A stretch of DNA of 20,433 bases from an uncultured Bacilli bacterium (GTDB lineage Bacteria; Bacillota_I; Bacilli_A; RF39; UBA660), in contig CALVMI010000100.1 of the NCBI GenBank assembly GCA_944345045.1, positions 1 to 20,433 on the forward strand, in the 5' to 3' direction. Every line of letters starts with the position of its first letter. Positions within the stretch are counted from its first letter, which is position 1. Position numbers and translations under genes: made by a program. Shown here piece by piece: positions 7,902-16,014 of the stretch. The notes under the pieces are model-generated. The model was not told the origin of the DNA and made no database searches. It saw only the letters and a list, made by a program, of their open reading frames with translations.

Positions 7902-8199
7902 ATGAATACGAAAGAAAATCAGAAAATGTGGATAAATAAAGTTCACGAAAATTTACTATTAAGAGGAAGGAGCGAAAAAACATTTATTAATTATCGATGC
8001 AGATTAAAAAGTTTTTTTAAATATTTTAACCAAAACACAAATATTCAAAAATTAAGAGAAGAACAAATCATTCAGTTTCTTAATGATTAAATTTATTAAA
8101 ACAAATAGATGTAAAGCTACATATAATGTTGCTGTTTGTTCTATTAGATTATTTTACTTAGTTTGTTTTAATGTTTCATTAAACAGATTATTAACATAA
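7902..8199 (+). pseudogene. Truncated, frameshifted tyrosine recombinase/integrase (N-terminal SAM-like domain)
   Basis: The ATG at 7902 follows GGGAG. The first 62 codons read as the core-binding domain of XerC/D-like or phage integrases: VHENLLLRGRSEKTFINYR, then LKSFFKYFNQ and LREEQIIQFLND, then TAA. In the +1 frame the domain continues without a break in family resemblance (IKTNRCKATYNVAVCSIRLF, then LVCFNVSLNRLLT) to a TAA at 8197-8199. A single-base indel near 8086-8095 therefore split it. No catalytic domain (Arg, HxxR, Tyr) follows, so the gene is inactive. It is one of the few plus-strand coding traces here and marks a past insertion between parA and ftsH. Confidence 0.8.
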
Positions 8200-8223
8200 A
8201 GTACTAATTTTGTCTTTAGAAAT

Positions 8224-8622
8224 TCAAGCCGTTATGTATTTTTTATTCATTTGGTAATATTTTTGCTTCTTAAAATACTGTGCTTCAATTTGTTCTAAGT
8301 CTCTTTTAGGATGATAATTTGCCTCGGTTAAATAAACAATTAATTCGTCAGGTGTTTTAGATAACATAGCTTTAATAAAATTTAGTAAATGCTGTTCTAA
8401 AGCGTTATAGAGATGATATTTTTTGTTTTTTATAATTGAAATAACGGTATCAATTTGCATTTCATAATACAAAATGCCATCAATATTCATTTTTCTAATT
8501 TCTTTGCTTTTCGTCGAGTAACTTAAATAGTTTACCACAACTGTTTTGGCATCTGAATCATGGCTTTTGCTTTTAAAAATTACATCATCATCCATGCAAT
8601 AAATAATTGTATAATTTTTCAT
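8224..8622 (-). CDS. Hypothetical protein, 132 residues
   Basis: I do not recognise the family. The protein starts MKNYTIIYCMDDDVIFKSKS with no signal peptide or membrane segment. The centre is mixed alpha/beta, and the C-terminal third is helical and basic (DLEQIEAQYFKKQKYYQMNKKYITA). AAAGGAG precedes the ATG by five bases and a good promoter lies upstream, so it looks like a real single gene. No clear terminator follows. It sits beside the decayed recombinase, between parA and ftsH, so it may be an accessory gene brought in by an element; this is inference from position only. Confidence 0.7.
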   Translation of the reverse strand: MKNYTIIYCMDDDVIFKSKSHDSDAKTVVVNYLSYSTKSKEIRKMNIDGILYYEMQIDTVISIIKNKKYHLYNALEQHLLNFIKAMLSKTPDELIVYLTEANYHPKRDLEQIEAQYFKKQKYYQMNKKYITA

Positions 8623-8642
8623 TTTTTCTCCTTTCTAATATC

Positions 8643-8671
8643 ATTAAAGCAAGAAAAAATGTTTATTGCAA
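8643..8671 (-). promoter_or_regulatory. Promoter of the 132-residue hypothetical gene
   Basis: -35 TTGCAA (8666-8671), a 17-base spacer, and -10 TTTAAT (8643-8648), about 20 bases before the ATG. The -35 lies inside a TTGCAAATT motif that recurs at 8736-8744. Confidence 0.6.
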
Positions 8672-8729
8672 ATTACCAATTTATACTTTTTGGATATACA
8701 CAATCTATCTTTTTAAAATTCTGATAAAA

Positions 8730-8780
8730 CCAATTTTGCAAATTTGTAAGATAAATATTGCCAATTTTTAAAATTTGTAA
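8730..8780. repeat. Two 20-bp AT-rich direct repeats
   Basis: CCAATTTTGCAAATTTGTAA at 8730-8749 and CCAATTTTTAAAATTTGTAA at 8761-8780 match at 18 of 20 positions and start 31 bases apart (about three helical turns). Each is nearly palindromic around its centre. They lie between the ftsH terminator and the promoter of the 132-residue gene. Low complexity makes chance similarity possible. Confidence 0.45.
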
Positions 8781-8785
8781 AAATT

Positions 8786-8820
8786 TAAAAAAGAAGAGAA
8801 TTTAGATTATTTCTCTTCTT
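8786..8820 (-). terminator. Rho-independent terminator after ftsH
   Basis: A perfect 10-bp stem (AAGAAGAGAA at 8791-8800, TTCTCTTCTT at 8811-8820) with a 10-base loop containing the ftsH stop codon, followed on the minus strand by a T run. Confidence 0.85.
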
Positions 8821-10807
8821 CATCTATTTTTTCAGCCTCTTCTATGGCTTGTTCCAATTCTTCTTTAGTCATTTTTGATGAGCCTTTAATTTTTAAAGCT
8901 TTTGCTTCTTCTCTTAATTTTGTAAGTGTTGGTTCATCGCTGATATCAAATTCTTGATCCTCAATTTTACCAGTTCTTACTAATTCATCTATTTGTTCTT
9001 TTGTGATAGTTTCTTTTTCAATCAACGTATGACTTAAAAGCATGACTAAATCTTTATTTTCTTTTAAAATTTTCTTAGCATTTTCATAACATTCCATAAT
9101 AATCTTACGAGCTTCTTGATCAATTTCTAAAGCAACTTTATCAGAATAGTTACGCGTTTTATTATAATCACGGCCTAAGAAAACATTTTCACCTGAATTC
9201 GATTCATAACGAATTGGTCCTAAATCACTCATACCGTATTCAGTGACCATGCTTCTTGCAAGTTCGGTCGCTCTTTTAAAGTCATCACTAGCACCAGTTG
9301 TAATATCATCTAAGAATAATTCTTCAGCAGCACGACCACCTAATGAACTTGTAATTATGGCAATCATTTCGTTTCTAGTGTATCTAGTTATATTATCTTC
9401 TTTAGGTGTATATGCGGTGTATCCTCCGGCCATTCCTCTTGGAACAATCGTGATTTTTTGAACTTCCATAGCATCTTTTAATTTTAAGCCTAACACAGCA
9501 TGTCCAGATTCATGAACAGCAGTTAACCATTTTACATCATCGCTTACTTTTCTTGATGTTTTAGCTGGACCCATCAATACACGATCTGTCGCCTCATCAA
9601 TATCTTGTAAAGTGATAGCCGGCTCATTTTTACGAACAGCAAGTAATGCTGCTTCATTCATTAAGTTTTCAAGATCAGCACCTGAAAAGCCGGATGTTCT
9701 TTGACTAATGCTTTTTAAATTAACATTAGAAGCCAGAATTTTGTTTTTAGCATGAATTTTCAATATAGCTTCACGTTCTTCTGTATCTGGTAAATTTACT
9801 GTGACTTGTCTATCAAATCTTCCTGGACGTAATAACGCTGGATCTAGAACGTCTGGACGGTTTGTTGCCGCGATAATAATGATTCCTTCATTAGCGCCAA
9901 AACCATCCATTTCAGTTAGTAATTGGTTTAGCGTTTGTTCTCTTTCATCATGACCCCCGCCGATACCTGAACCTCTTTGGCGTCCAACAGCATCAATTTC
10001 ATCAATAAAGATTAAGCAAGGAGCATTTCTTTTTGCTTCTTTAAACATATCTCTTACACGACTAGCACCGACTCCGACAAATAGTTCCACAAAGTCAGAA
10101 CCACTTATATAATAAAATGGAACATTTGCTTCACCAGCAACAGCTTTGGCAAGCAAAGTTTTACCAGTTCCTGGAGGGCCTACTAATAGAACTCCTTTTG
10201 GAATACGTGCACCTAAGCGTTGAAATTTCTTTGGATTCTTTAAGAAGTCAATCAATTCCGCAACTTCTTCTTTTTCTTCTTTTAAACCAGCAACATCACT
10301 AAAGCGAACTTTACCTCCGTCACTTGATAATTTTGCACGGCTTTTTCCAAAATCCATTGATCCTTTATTACTATTGGCCATTTTCACAAAGATGAAGTAT
10401 GTTGCACCCACCAAAATTAATAATGGAACAACATTAATTAAGATATATACCCAAGAGATTGTTCCTGGATCGGGATTTGTCTCATAAACTTCCAAATTTG
10501 CTGATTCTGCATACTTCACGATATTAGATAGTTCTGCTTCAACTACTGTCGCTCTAAACTGCTCATTTTCTGCATAATCAGAAAGTTTACCTTCAATGTA
10601 ATATACACTTTCTTCACTACTTGGAGTAATAGTAAGTTCCGTTACATTTTTATTTGCTATTTCACTTAATAATTCACCAGTAGTTAATTCATTTGTGATT
10701 GTTCTTCCAAGATTTAGGACACTTAGAACAACAAATATAACTACTACTAAAATTAGATAAGGAAATAGATTTTTCATTGCATTTTGATTTGTTCTTTTCA
10801 TCAACAT
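8807..10807 (-). CDS. ftsH: ATP-dependent zinc metalloprotease FtsH, with a Rho_N-like C-terminal tail
   Basis: 666 residues. TM1 at about 14-33, an extracytoplasmic domain, TM2 at about 118-141, AAA+ Walker A GPPGTGKT (210-217), Walker [10 protein letters not shown] (265-273), second region of homology with ATNRPD and RPGRFDR (314-333), zinc site HESGH (432-436), and third ligand region around [15 protein letters not shown]. FtsH degrades unstable and damaged membrane and cytosolic proteins. The extreme C-terminus (about 625-660) reads [16 protein letters not shown] then [18 protein letters not shown], which matches the Rho_N/SAP-like fold pattern and is not a standard FtsH part. The start may be 10807 or the ATG at 10801; the AAAGGA site favours neither strongly. 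The gene overlaps the tilS end and ends in a strong terminator. Confidence 0.97.
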   Translation of the reverse strand: MLMKRTNQNAMKNLFPYLILVVVIFVVLSVLNLGRTITNELTTGELLSEIANKNVTELTITPSSEESVYYIEGKLSDYAENEQFRATVVEAELSNIVKYAESANLEVYETNPDPGTISWVYILINVVPLLILVGATYFIFVKMANSNKGSMDFGKSRAKLSSDGGKVRFSDVAGLKEEKEEVAELIDFLKNPKKFQRLGARIPKGVLLVGPPGTGKTLLAKAVAGEANVPFYYISGSDFVELFVGVGASRVRDMFKEAKRNAPCLIFIDEIDAVGRQRGSGIGGGHDEREQTLNQLLTEMDGFGANEGIIIIAATNRPDVLDPALLRPGRFDRQVTVNLPDTEEREAILKIHAKNKILASNVNLKSISQRTSGFSGADLENLMNEAALLAVRKNEPAITLQDIDEATDRVLMGPAKTSRKVSDDVKWLTAVHESGHAVLGLKLKDAMEVQKITIVPRGMAGGYTAYTPKEDNITRYTRNEMIAIITSSLGGRAAEELFLDDITTGASDDFKRATELARSMVTEYGMSDLGPIRYESNSGENVFLGRDYNKTRNYSDKVALEIDQEARKIIMECYENAKKILKENKDLVMLLSHTLIEKETITKEQIDELVRTGKIEDQEFDISDEPTLTKLREEAKALKIKGSSKMTKEELEQAIEEAEKIDEEEK

Positions 10808-12126
10808 TTTTCCTTTCTTTTGATATACTTGTATATTATATCATAATTTTCGTTTTTGTCTAAATCATATTTTGATTTCTTTAAACCTAACAACCACAAG
10901 ACTGTTCCGTTGCTATCTATAAGTATAGGAATTTTATCTTTTTCACTACCTTTTATTTTACTATTTATTAAAATATCGTTTACCTTTTGATGACCATTTA
11001 AATTCTTAGTTTCCATTTTCATTCCTGGTTTTCTTGTCGTTATATAAAGCGGCAAAGCTAATTCTTTGGAATTTAAATGGATTTCATAATTGCTTTTTGA
11101 TTCATAGGAGTCTAGCCTTTTTATTACATCTTCATTTGGTAAGATGGTCGTTCCTTCACATTTTATGCAATAAGTTTGATTTTTTTGTTCCTTTTCTAGC
11201 CAAACATATCCATTTCTTTTTAAAAAGATGTATTTATCAGGAAAATTTAATGTTATATTTGGATTTTTAGAATAAACGTTTTGTAGAAAAAGAGAAATAT
11301 GCTTGTTGGTTACCCTATCAATCTTTTCTTGATAGATCCTTTTTAAATACTCTTCAACATAAGCTTTTTGCGTGTGTTTTGAAAGTTTTAAAAATTTTTC
11401 TATATAAATTTTTTCTTGCTCTTCCACTTGATTCTTTTTTTCTTCAATTGTTTCAATAATTATCTTATTTTTTTCCTGTAGTGTTTGGCTAAATTGCAAA
11501 AACTTACTAGGATAATTGGAATTTTCATTTTCAATAATAGGAAGAATTTGGTGGCGAATTCGATTACGGAGATATTTATCATCGTTATTTGATTCGTCTT
11601 CTACATAAGGAATATGGTTTTGGTCTAAATATTCATATATTTCTTTCTTTTTTTTAGAAAGTAACGGCCTTAAAATGACTTTATCATTCCAAATCGATTC
11701 TTTTTTTAAGCCGGCATATCCTTCTAAAGAACTTCCTCTTAAAATTCGCATAAAAATTGTTTCCACTAAGTCATCTGCATGATGAGCTGTTAATATATAT
11801 TTCACATGATTTCTTTTTGCGATTTCAAAAATTTTTTCATAACGGATTTTTCTTGCTTCTTCTTCGGTAAATCTTCCCTTTGTATATTCAGAAATTTTAT
11901 AATATTCTAATGGAATATTTCTTTTTGCTGTATATTCTTTTACAAATTGATATTCCTTCTCATTATTTTCTCTTGTATGATGATTAATATGTACACATAT
12001 TACTTTTCTTTTAGCCTTTTCTAATAATGAAAGCAGACACATCGAATCCGGGCCACCGGAGAGTGCTAGAATGCAGGTCTCATTATCAGGAATTTTTGCT
12101 TGTAAATATTTTTCTATTTCTTTCAT
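10801..12126 (-). CDS. tilS: tRNA(Ile)-lysidine synthase TilS
   Basis: 441 residues. PP-loop SGGPDS at residues 23-28, CVHINHHTREN, LTAHHADDLVETIFMRILRGSSLEGYAGL, RPLLSKKKKEIYEYLDQN, VEDESNNDDKYLRNRIRHQILP, and a Lys-rich C-terminal domain with LPLYITTRKPGMKM and GLKKSKYDL. It puts lysidine on C34 of the AUA-reading tRNA-Ile, which is essential in most bacteria. The ATG at 12126 follows TAGGAGTG; the frame upstream to 12147 has no ribosome site. The gene ends in TGA, overlapping the ftsH start, which supports coupling and standard-code use of TGA. In Bacillus hprT lies between tilS and ftsH; it is absent here. Confidence 0.95.
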   Translation of the reverse strand: MKEIEKYLQAKIPDNETCILALSGGPDSMCLLSLLEKAKRKVICVHINHHTRENNEKEYQFVKEYTAKRNIPLEYYKISEYTKGRFTEEEARKIRYEKIFEIAKRNHVKYILTAHHADDLVETIFMRILRGSSLEGYAGLKKESIWNDKVILRPLLSKKKKEIYEYLDQNHIPYVEDESNNDDKYLRNRIRHQILPIIENENSNYPSKFLQFSQTLQEKNKIIIETIEEKKNQVEEQEKIYIEKFLKLSKHTQKAYVEEYLKRIYQEKIDRVTNKHISLFLQNVYSKNPNITLNFPDKYIFLKRNGYVWLEKEQKNQTYCIKCEGTTILPNEDVIKRLDSYESKSNYEIHLNSKELALPLYITTRKPGMKMETKNLNGHQKVNDILINSKIKGSEKDKIPILIDSNGTVLWLLGLKKSKYDLDKNENYDIIYKYIKRKEKC

Positions 12127-12151
12127 AATCACTCCTAAAGAAACCATTTTT

Positions 12152-12180
12152 ATTGTACTAAATTCTCAGCATATTTTCAA
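12152..12180 (-). promoter_or_regulatory. Promoter of tilS-ftsH
   Basis: -35 TTGAAA (12175-12180), exactly 17 bases, -10 TACAAT (12152-12157). It lies just behind the yitT stop, so tilS-ftsH can be transcribed apart from prfB-yitT. Confidence 0.8.
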
Positions 12181-12193
12181 CCTTTTTTAGCAC

Positions 12194-13069
12194 TTATGTT
12201 TCTCGAGTGTTAATCTCTTTTAAATGAGCTTGTAAAGTTTGATTGCCATTTTTTTGCTCATACGCTCTTATAATTGTGATAAAAGCTCTTGGATCAATTA
12301 GTAAAATTCCTTCTTTAATGGCATAGTAATCTCTTTTTTTGATAGCACAAAAAAGTGTTTTTCTTTTGCTTTTAGTAAAAACACCTGTAGTATTTAAAAC
12401 GGTTACATCATAATTGCATTCCTTTGTTAAATATTCTTTAATTCTATTTGTCTTTTTAGATTGAATAAAAAAAATTTGATTGCGATTTATTTTTAACATG
12501 GTTCTATTAGAGATTTCGCTTAGTAAATAAAGAACTAAAAGAGAATAAAGCATTGTTGTAAAGCCAAAAGTTAACAAATTTAACACAACTATCATACCGT
12601 CTATATATAAAATACATTTACTTATTGGAATTTTGCAATATTTAGACATAATTTGATTTAAAATATCTGTGCCACCAGTAGTATAATCGCATTGATAAAT
12701 TAGTCCGTTTCCTATACCTCCTATGACACCCCCTAATAAAGCGATAATAATTAGATCTAGATCAGGAAAAGTTATATATTGTGTAATATTAGCAGTTAAA
12801 GAAATAAAGATTGGAAATAGAATTGAGCCAATTATGCTATTTTTTGTTTTCTTCCATCCTAAAATACTATAGCTAATTAAAAGAAGAAATATGTTTGCCA
12901 TCAAAATAAAAATTCCTTCATTAATTCCAACTAATCTATTTACAATTATAGCAAGACCACTTACACCACTGGCCGCGAAGTTATATGGTGATAAAAACAA
13001 ATTGAATGAAAGCGATAATAAAAATACTCCTAGTATGACTGTCAAATACTTTTTAATTTTTTTCTTCAT
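12194..13069 (-). CDS. YitT family membrane protein (DUF161 plus DUF2179)
   Basis: 291 residues. The N-terminal half has about five membrane helices with the family motif FNLFLSPYNFAASGVSGLAIIVN and GGIGNGLIYQCDYTTGGTDILNQIMSKY. The C-terminal cytosolic DUF2179 domain runs from about residue 200 (VTVLNTTGVFTKSKRKTLFCAIKKRDYYAIKEGI, then LIDPRAFITIIRAYE). YitT proteins are common in Firmicutes in several copies; the transported substrate is unknown. The ATG at 13069 overlaps the prfB end by 17 bases, with GAGGA in the prfB coding region as ribosome site, so it is in the prfB operon. No convincing terminator follows. Confidence 0.93.
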   Translation of the reverse strand: MKKKIKKYLTVILGVFLLSLSFNLFLSPYNFAASGVSGLAIIVNRLVGINEGIFILMANIFLLLISYSILGWKKTKNSIIGSILFPIFISLTANITQYITFPDLDLIIIALLGGVIGGIGNGLIYQCDYTTGGTDILNQIMSKYCKIPISKCILYIDGMIVVLNLLTFGFTTMLYSLLVLYLLSEISNRTMLKINRNQIFFIQSKKTNRIKEYLTKECNYDVTVLNTTGVFTKSKRKTLFCAIKKRDYYAIKEGILLIDPRAFITIIRAYEQKNGNQTLQAHLKEINTRET

Positions 13070-14154
13070 CTTTTCCTCTTTTTAATAATGATTCAATTAT
13101 TCCTTTTATATCGCCATCTAAAACTTTTTCGACATTACTTGTTTCATAATTACTTCGTAAATCTTTAATTAATTTATATGGTTCTAAAACGTAATTTCTA
13201 ATCTGACTCCCAAAATTGATATCGACATTTTCCCCTTTTAATTTACATATTTCCTGTTCTTTTTTATCAATTTCTAACTGATATATTTTATTTTTTAAAA
13301 TTTTCATGGCTTGCTCTTTATTTTTTAGTTGACTCCGCTCATTTTGACAAGTTACTACAATCTTGGTTGGAAGATGGGTAATACGAACAGCAGAATTAGA
13401 TGTGTTTACAGATTGGCCACCAGCGCCGCTTGAATGATATACATCTATTTTTAAATCGCTCTCTTTTATATCAACAATGACTTCATTATTGTATTCAGGA
13501 GTTACAGAAACAGATGCAAATGAAGTATGTCTTCTTGCCCCCGCATCAAATGGGGAAATTCTGACTAATCTATGTACGCCTTTTTCATTTTTTAAATATC
13601 CATATGCATATTCACCTTTTATATACAGAGTAGCGCTTTTAATCCCTGCTTCTTCACCTGCTTGTTCTTCAATCAAATCATAAGAAAAATTGTTTTTTTC
13701 ACAAAACATTTTATACATTCTAAGAAGCATACTTGCCCAGTCACAAGATTCTGTTCCTCCTGCTCCAGGATGAATCTCTAAGTAACAATTCAAATTGTCA
13801 TACGGGCCACTTAATAATGTATCTAATTCAATTTCATCTAATTCTTCGGAAATTCTTATAGTTTCGGTTTCTATATCTTTTATTTCTTCTTCGTTTAACA
13901 AAGAAAGTAATTCTAAATTATCATTAATTTCCTTTTGAAGATTTTGAACTTTTAAGACAACTTTCTTTAAATTAGCTAATTTTTTATTTACTGAATTCGC
14001 GTGATTTACATCTTGCCAAAAATCTTCTTTAGAAGCCTCTTGTTCTAACTTAGCAATTTCTTTTTCCTTTTTTTCTAAGTCAAAGAGACCTCCCTAAATC
14101 TTGAATTCTTTTTTGATAATTTAATAAAACTGTTCTTAATTCATTTTGAGTCAT
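13053..14154 (-). CDS. prfB: Peptide chain release factor 2, expressed by programmed +1 frameshift
   Basis: Two frames joined: 14154-14083 (24 codons, MTQNELRTVLLNYQKRIQDL then GRSL) and, after skipping one base, 14081-13053, for 366 residues in all. The join has the full RF2 recoding signal: AGGGAGG, then CTT TGA C with the TGA at 14080-14082. The protein has the SPF motif (RISPFDAG) that reads TGA, and the catalytic GGQ (GAGGQSVNTSNSAVRITHLP). RF2 releases peptides at UAA and UGA; low RF2 makes the ribosome slip and restores the factor. The ATG at 14154 follows GGAGGA. yitT overlaps its end. In Bacilli prfB usually follows secA directly; here about 6 kb separates them. Confidence 0.97.
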
Positions 14155-14173
14155 AGTCTTATCCTCCAATTTA

Positions 14174-14202
14174 ATTATAATGAAAAAGCTGTAAATACAC
14201 AA
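14174..14202 (-). promoter_or_regulatory. Promoter of prfB-yitT
   Basis: A perfect -10 TATAAT (14174-14179) and a weak -35 TTGTGT (14197-14202), 17 bases apart, about 20 bases before the prfB ATG. Confidence 0.6.
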
Positions 14203-14211
14203 GTAATAAAC

Positions 14212-14232
14212 AAACAGGCGTATTTCCTGTTT
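14212..14232 (-). terminator. Hairpin terminator after the 91-residue gene
   Basis: AAACAGG/CCTGTTT 7-bp stem with a 7-base loop directly after the stop at 14233, followed on the minus strand by GTTTATT. The plus strand has a better T run, so the direction is not certain. Confidence 0.55.
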
Positions 14233-14508
14233 TTATCTTTTTAATGAATTATTGCATTTATGCGGTTGAATTGCTAATGATTCGACATTTTCAAGATCGA
14301 GTTGCTTTCTTTGACATTCATCTAACAGTAGTAATATTTGTTTTTCCTTTTGTAATAGAATTTTTAAACTTGTGGTTAAATCATCGTGAATCTCAGATAT
14401 TACTTTTTCTTCTTTTGGCGAGGAAAATTCTAAATTTTCCGTGTTATTATTAATTTTTTGCATGACTTTTAAAGCTGTATTTAATAGTATTTCTTGTTCT
14501 TCTGTCAT
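14233..14508 (-). CDS. Hypothetical small coiled-coil protein, 91 residues
   Basis: I do not recognise it. The ATG at 14508 follows GGAGG by five bases (MTEEQEILLNTALKVMQKIN), so I reject the longer frame from 14547. It is acidic, soluble and heptad-rich throughout (ISEIHDDLTTSLKILLQKEK, LLLLDECQRKQLDL), ending in a short basic tail with one Cys-His pair (QPHKCNNSLKR). It has its own likely promoter and hairpin, between the nnrD-GNAT unit and prfB. Nothing in the sequence gives a function. Confidence 0.7.
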   Translation of the reverse strand: MTEEQEILLNTALKVMQKINNNTENLEFSSPKEEKVISEIHDDLTTSLKILLQKEKQILLLLDECQRKQLDLENVESLAIQPHKCNNSLKR

Positions 14509-14537
14509 ATTTCCTCCTAAATCGGTTTTATGTAGGT

Positions 14538-14566
14538 ATTCTATCATTTAAAAGTATTAAATACAA
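14538..14566 (-). promoter_or_regulatory. Likely promoter of the 91-residue gene
   Basis: Extended -10 TGATAGAAT (hexamer 14538-14543) with a weak -35 TTGTAT (14561-14566), 17 bases apart. Confidence 0.45.
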
Positions 14567-14572
14567 ACTTTT

Positions 14573-15055
14573 TTATAATTTTTTTATGTTTGTATACATT
14601 CTGGGATGATAATTATTCTTTCCGTAAAAACGAATAGCATTTTCATTATATGCAAACACATCTATTAATACATATTCGCAATTTTGACTTTTAAAATATG
14701 TCTCCATGGTCTTTAAAAGTTGTTGACCTATTTTTTGTTTTCTTGCTTTTTGGGAAACAATCAATTCTGTAACTACTCCTCTTTTAGGGCATTTATAATC
14801 GAGATAGTCATATTTTTTATAATTAGGAATTGTTCCCATAATTACGCCTATCGCTTTTTCGTTTTCCACCGCAATAAAGCATTTCCCCTTATTTTCTTTA
14901 ATGTCTTCCATATCTAATTCAAACATTTTTTCGCGATAATCGGGATGCAAACAGTCTAACTCATCTTCATCTATCGCAAGAATATATTCTTCTAGCTCCA
15001 CCAGCAAATCTTTTACATCTTCTGAGTATTGTTTTGTATATTCGATAATTTTCAT
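14573..15055 (-). CDS. GNAT-family N-acetyltransferase
   Basis: 160 residues with the GNAT fold: core strand KCFIAVENEKAIGVIMGTIP, then VVTELIVSQKARKQKIGQQL with the acetyl-CoA pyrophosphate loop (R/Q-x-x-x-x-G), and the C-terminal FAYNENAIRFYGKNNYHPRM typical of motif B. An acetyl group is probably transferred from acetyl-CoA to an amine, but the substrate is unknown. The ATG at 15055 overlaps the nnrD stop by four bases (ATGA), so it is translated together with nnrD. It could be a protein or small-molecule acetyltransferase. Confidence 0.88.
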   Translation of the reverse strand: MKIIEYTKQYSEDVKDLLVELEEYILAIDEDELDCLHPDYREKMFELDMEDIKENKGKCFIAVENEKAIGVIMGTIPNYKKYDYLDYKCPKRGVVTELIVSQKARKQKIGQQLLKTMETYFKSQNCEYVLIDVFAYNENAIRFYGKNNYHPRMYTNIKKL

Positions 15056-15909
15056 AAGCTTTCATCACGGATCATTTTAATGGCCTCTGGTAAGTAGTTA
15101 ATTGTATCTCTAGCGATCATGCTAATGTCTGTATATTTGCCCTCGGCAAGACTTCCGGCTATTCCATTTACCACCGCAGCAGCTGCAATTGTTAAAATAT
15201 CACATTTTAAATATCCTAACATACCAGCTATAATTCCTGATAACACATCTCCACTACCACTCGTGGCCATTCCTGGTGTACCATAACTTGTTAAATATAC
15301 ATTTTTGCCATCTGTAATTGTTGTAGTACTTCCTTTTAGCAAAAGAATCACATTATTTTCTTTTGCAAACGAACTAGCAATTTCAATTTTATTTTGATTA
15401 ATTTCTTCAATTGTTAGACCTGTTAATCTTGAAAATTCTTTTAAATGAGGTGTAAGAACAATATTAGCAGAACTCTTTTTTAGTATTTCTAAATGATTTA
15501 CTAAAGCATTTAAGCCATCGGCATCAATAACAAGATAACCGGTAAAGTTTTCTAAAATGTATTTTAAAATATTTAAATGATCTATAGTATTTGTCCAACC
15601 CATACCTATTGCTATAACATCTAAATCCTTTATAGCATTTTGTATATCTTCTAGATTATTATATGGATAAAGGGTTTGTTCAATTAAATAAGGTGACACA
15701 GAATTTACAATTTCACTAGGTACAATTACTCTTACTAAACCGCAACCACTTCGTAAAGCAGATAAGCTCATACTTGCTAATTTGATAGCGCCACTGTAAT
15801 TAACTGAACCTCCTAAAAGTCCCACTTTTCCAAAATCGCCTTTATTGGCATCTTTATCTCTTTTCAAAAACAATTCTTTTATATCTTTAATTTTTATTTC
15901 TTTAACCAT
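15052..15909 (-). CDS. nnrD: ADP-dependent (S)-NAD(P)H-hydrate dehydratase
   Basis: 285 residues, the YjeF C-terminal (ribokinase-like) domain alone, without the NnrE epimerase domain. Motifs: KGDFGKVGLLGGSVNYSGAI near the start, TPHLKEFSRLTG in the middle, LLKGSTTTITDG, and GTPGMATSGSGDVLSGIIAGML (GSGD box with the catalytic Asp). It dehydrates damaged NADHX and NADPHX using ADP or ATP. AAAGGAAAG lies before the ATG at 15909. It stops with TGA, overlapping the GNAT gene. It has its own promoter with a consensus -35. Confidence 0.93.
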   Translation of the reverse strand: MVKEIKIKDIKELFLKRDKDANKGDFGKVGLLGGSVNYSGAIKLASMSLSALRSGCGLVRVIVPSEIVNSVSPYLIEQTLYPYNNLEDIQNAIKDLDVIAIGMGWTNTIDHLNILKYILENFTGYLVIDADGLNALVNHLEILKKSSANIVLTPHLKEFSRLTGLTIEEINQNKIEIASSFAKENNVILLLKGSTTTITDGKNVYLTSYGTPGMATSGSGDVLSGIIAGMLGYLKCDILTIAAAAVVNGIAGSLAEGKYTDISMIARDTINYLPEAIKMIRDESL

Positions 15910-15937
15910 TTACGCTTTCCTTTACCTTTCTATGCTC

Positions 15938-15966
15938 AGAATACTATATGCTTTTATCTTTGTCAA
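15938..15966 (-). promoter_or_regulatory. Promoter of nnrD-GNAT
   Basis: -35 TTGACA (15961-15966, consensus), 17 bases, -10 TATTCT (15938-15943). It lies directly downstream of the htpG terminator. Confidence 0.8.
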
Positions 15967-15982
15967 GGAAGGAAAAATCTAT

Positions 15983-16014
15983 AAAAAATAGCTAAGGTTT
16001 TCCCTTAACTATTT
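15983..16014 (-). terminator. Rho-independent terminator after htpG
   Basis: A 12-bp stem (AAATAGTTAAGG / CCTTAGCTATTT, one wobble pair) with loop GAAAA and a run of T on the minus strand. The stem overlaps the htpG stop codon. Confidence 0.88.

Noticed and set aside
9243..10302. Plus-strand open frames across ftsH (and similar ones across parB, tilS, htpG and yitT)
   Set aside because: They mirror strongly conserved minus-strand genes, lack ribosome sites, and have low-complexity composition.
12188..12206. TGTTTCTCGAG near the yitT end as a parS site
   Set aside because: The right half does not match parS; only the first six bases agree.
12181..12206. Hairpin TTAACACT/AGTGCTAA at the yitT stop as a terminator
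   Set aside because: One mismatch, a large loop, and A rather than T follows on the coding strand.
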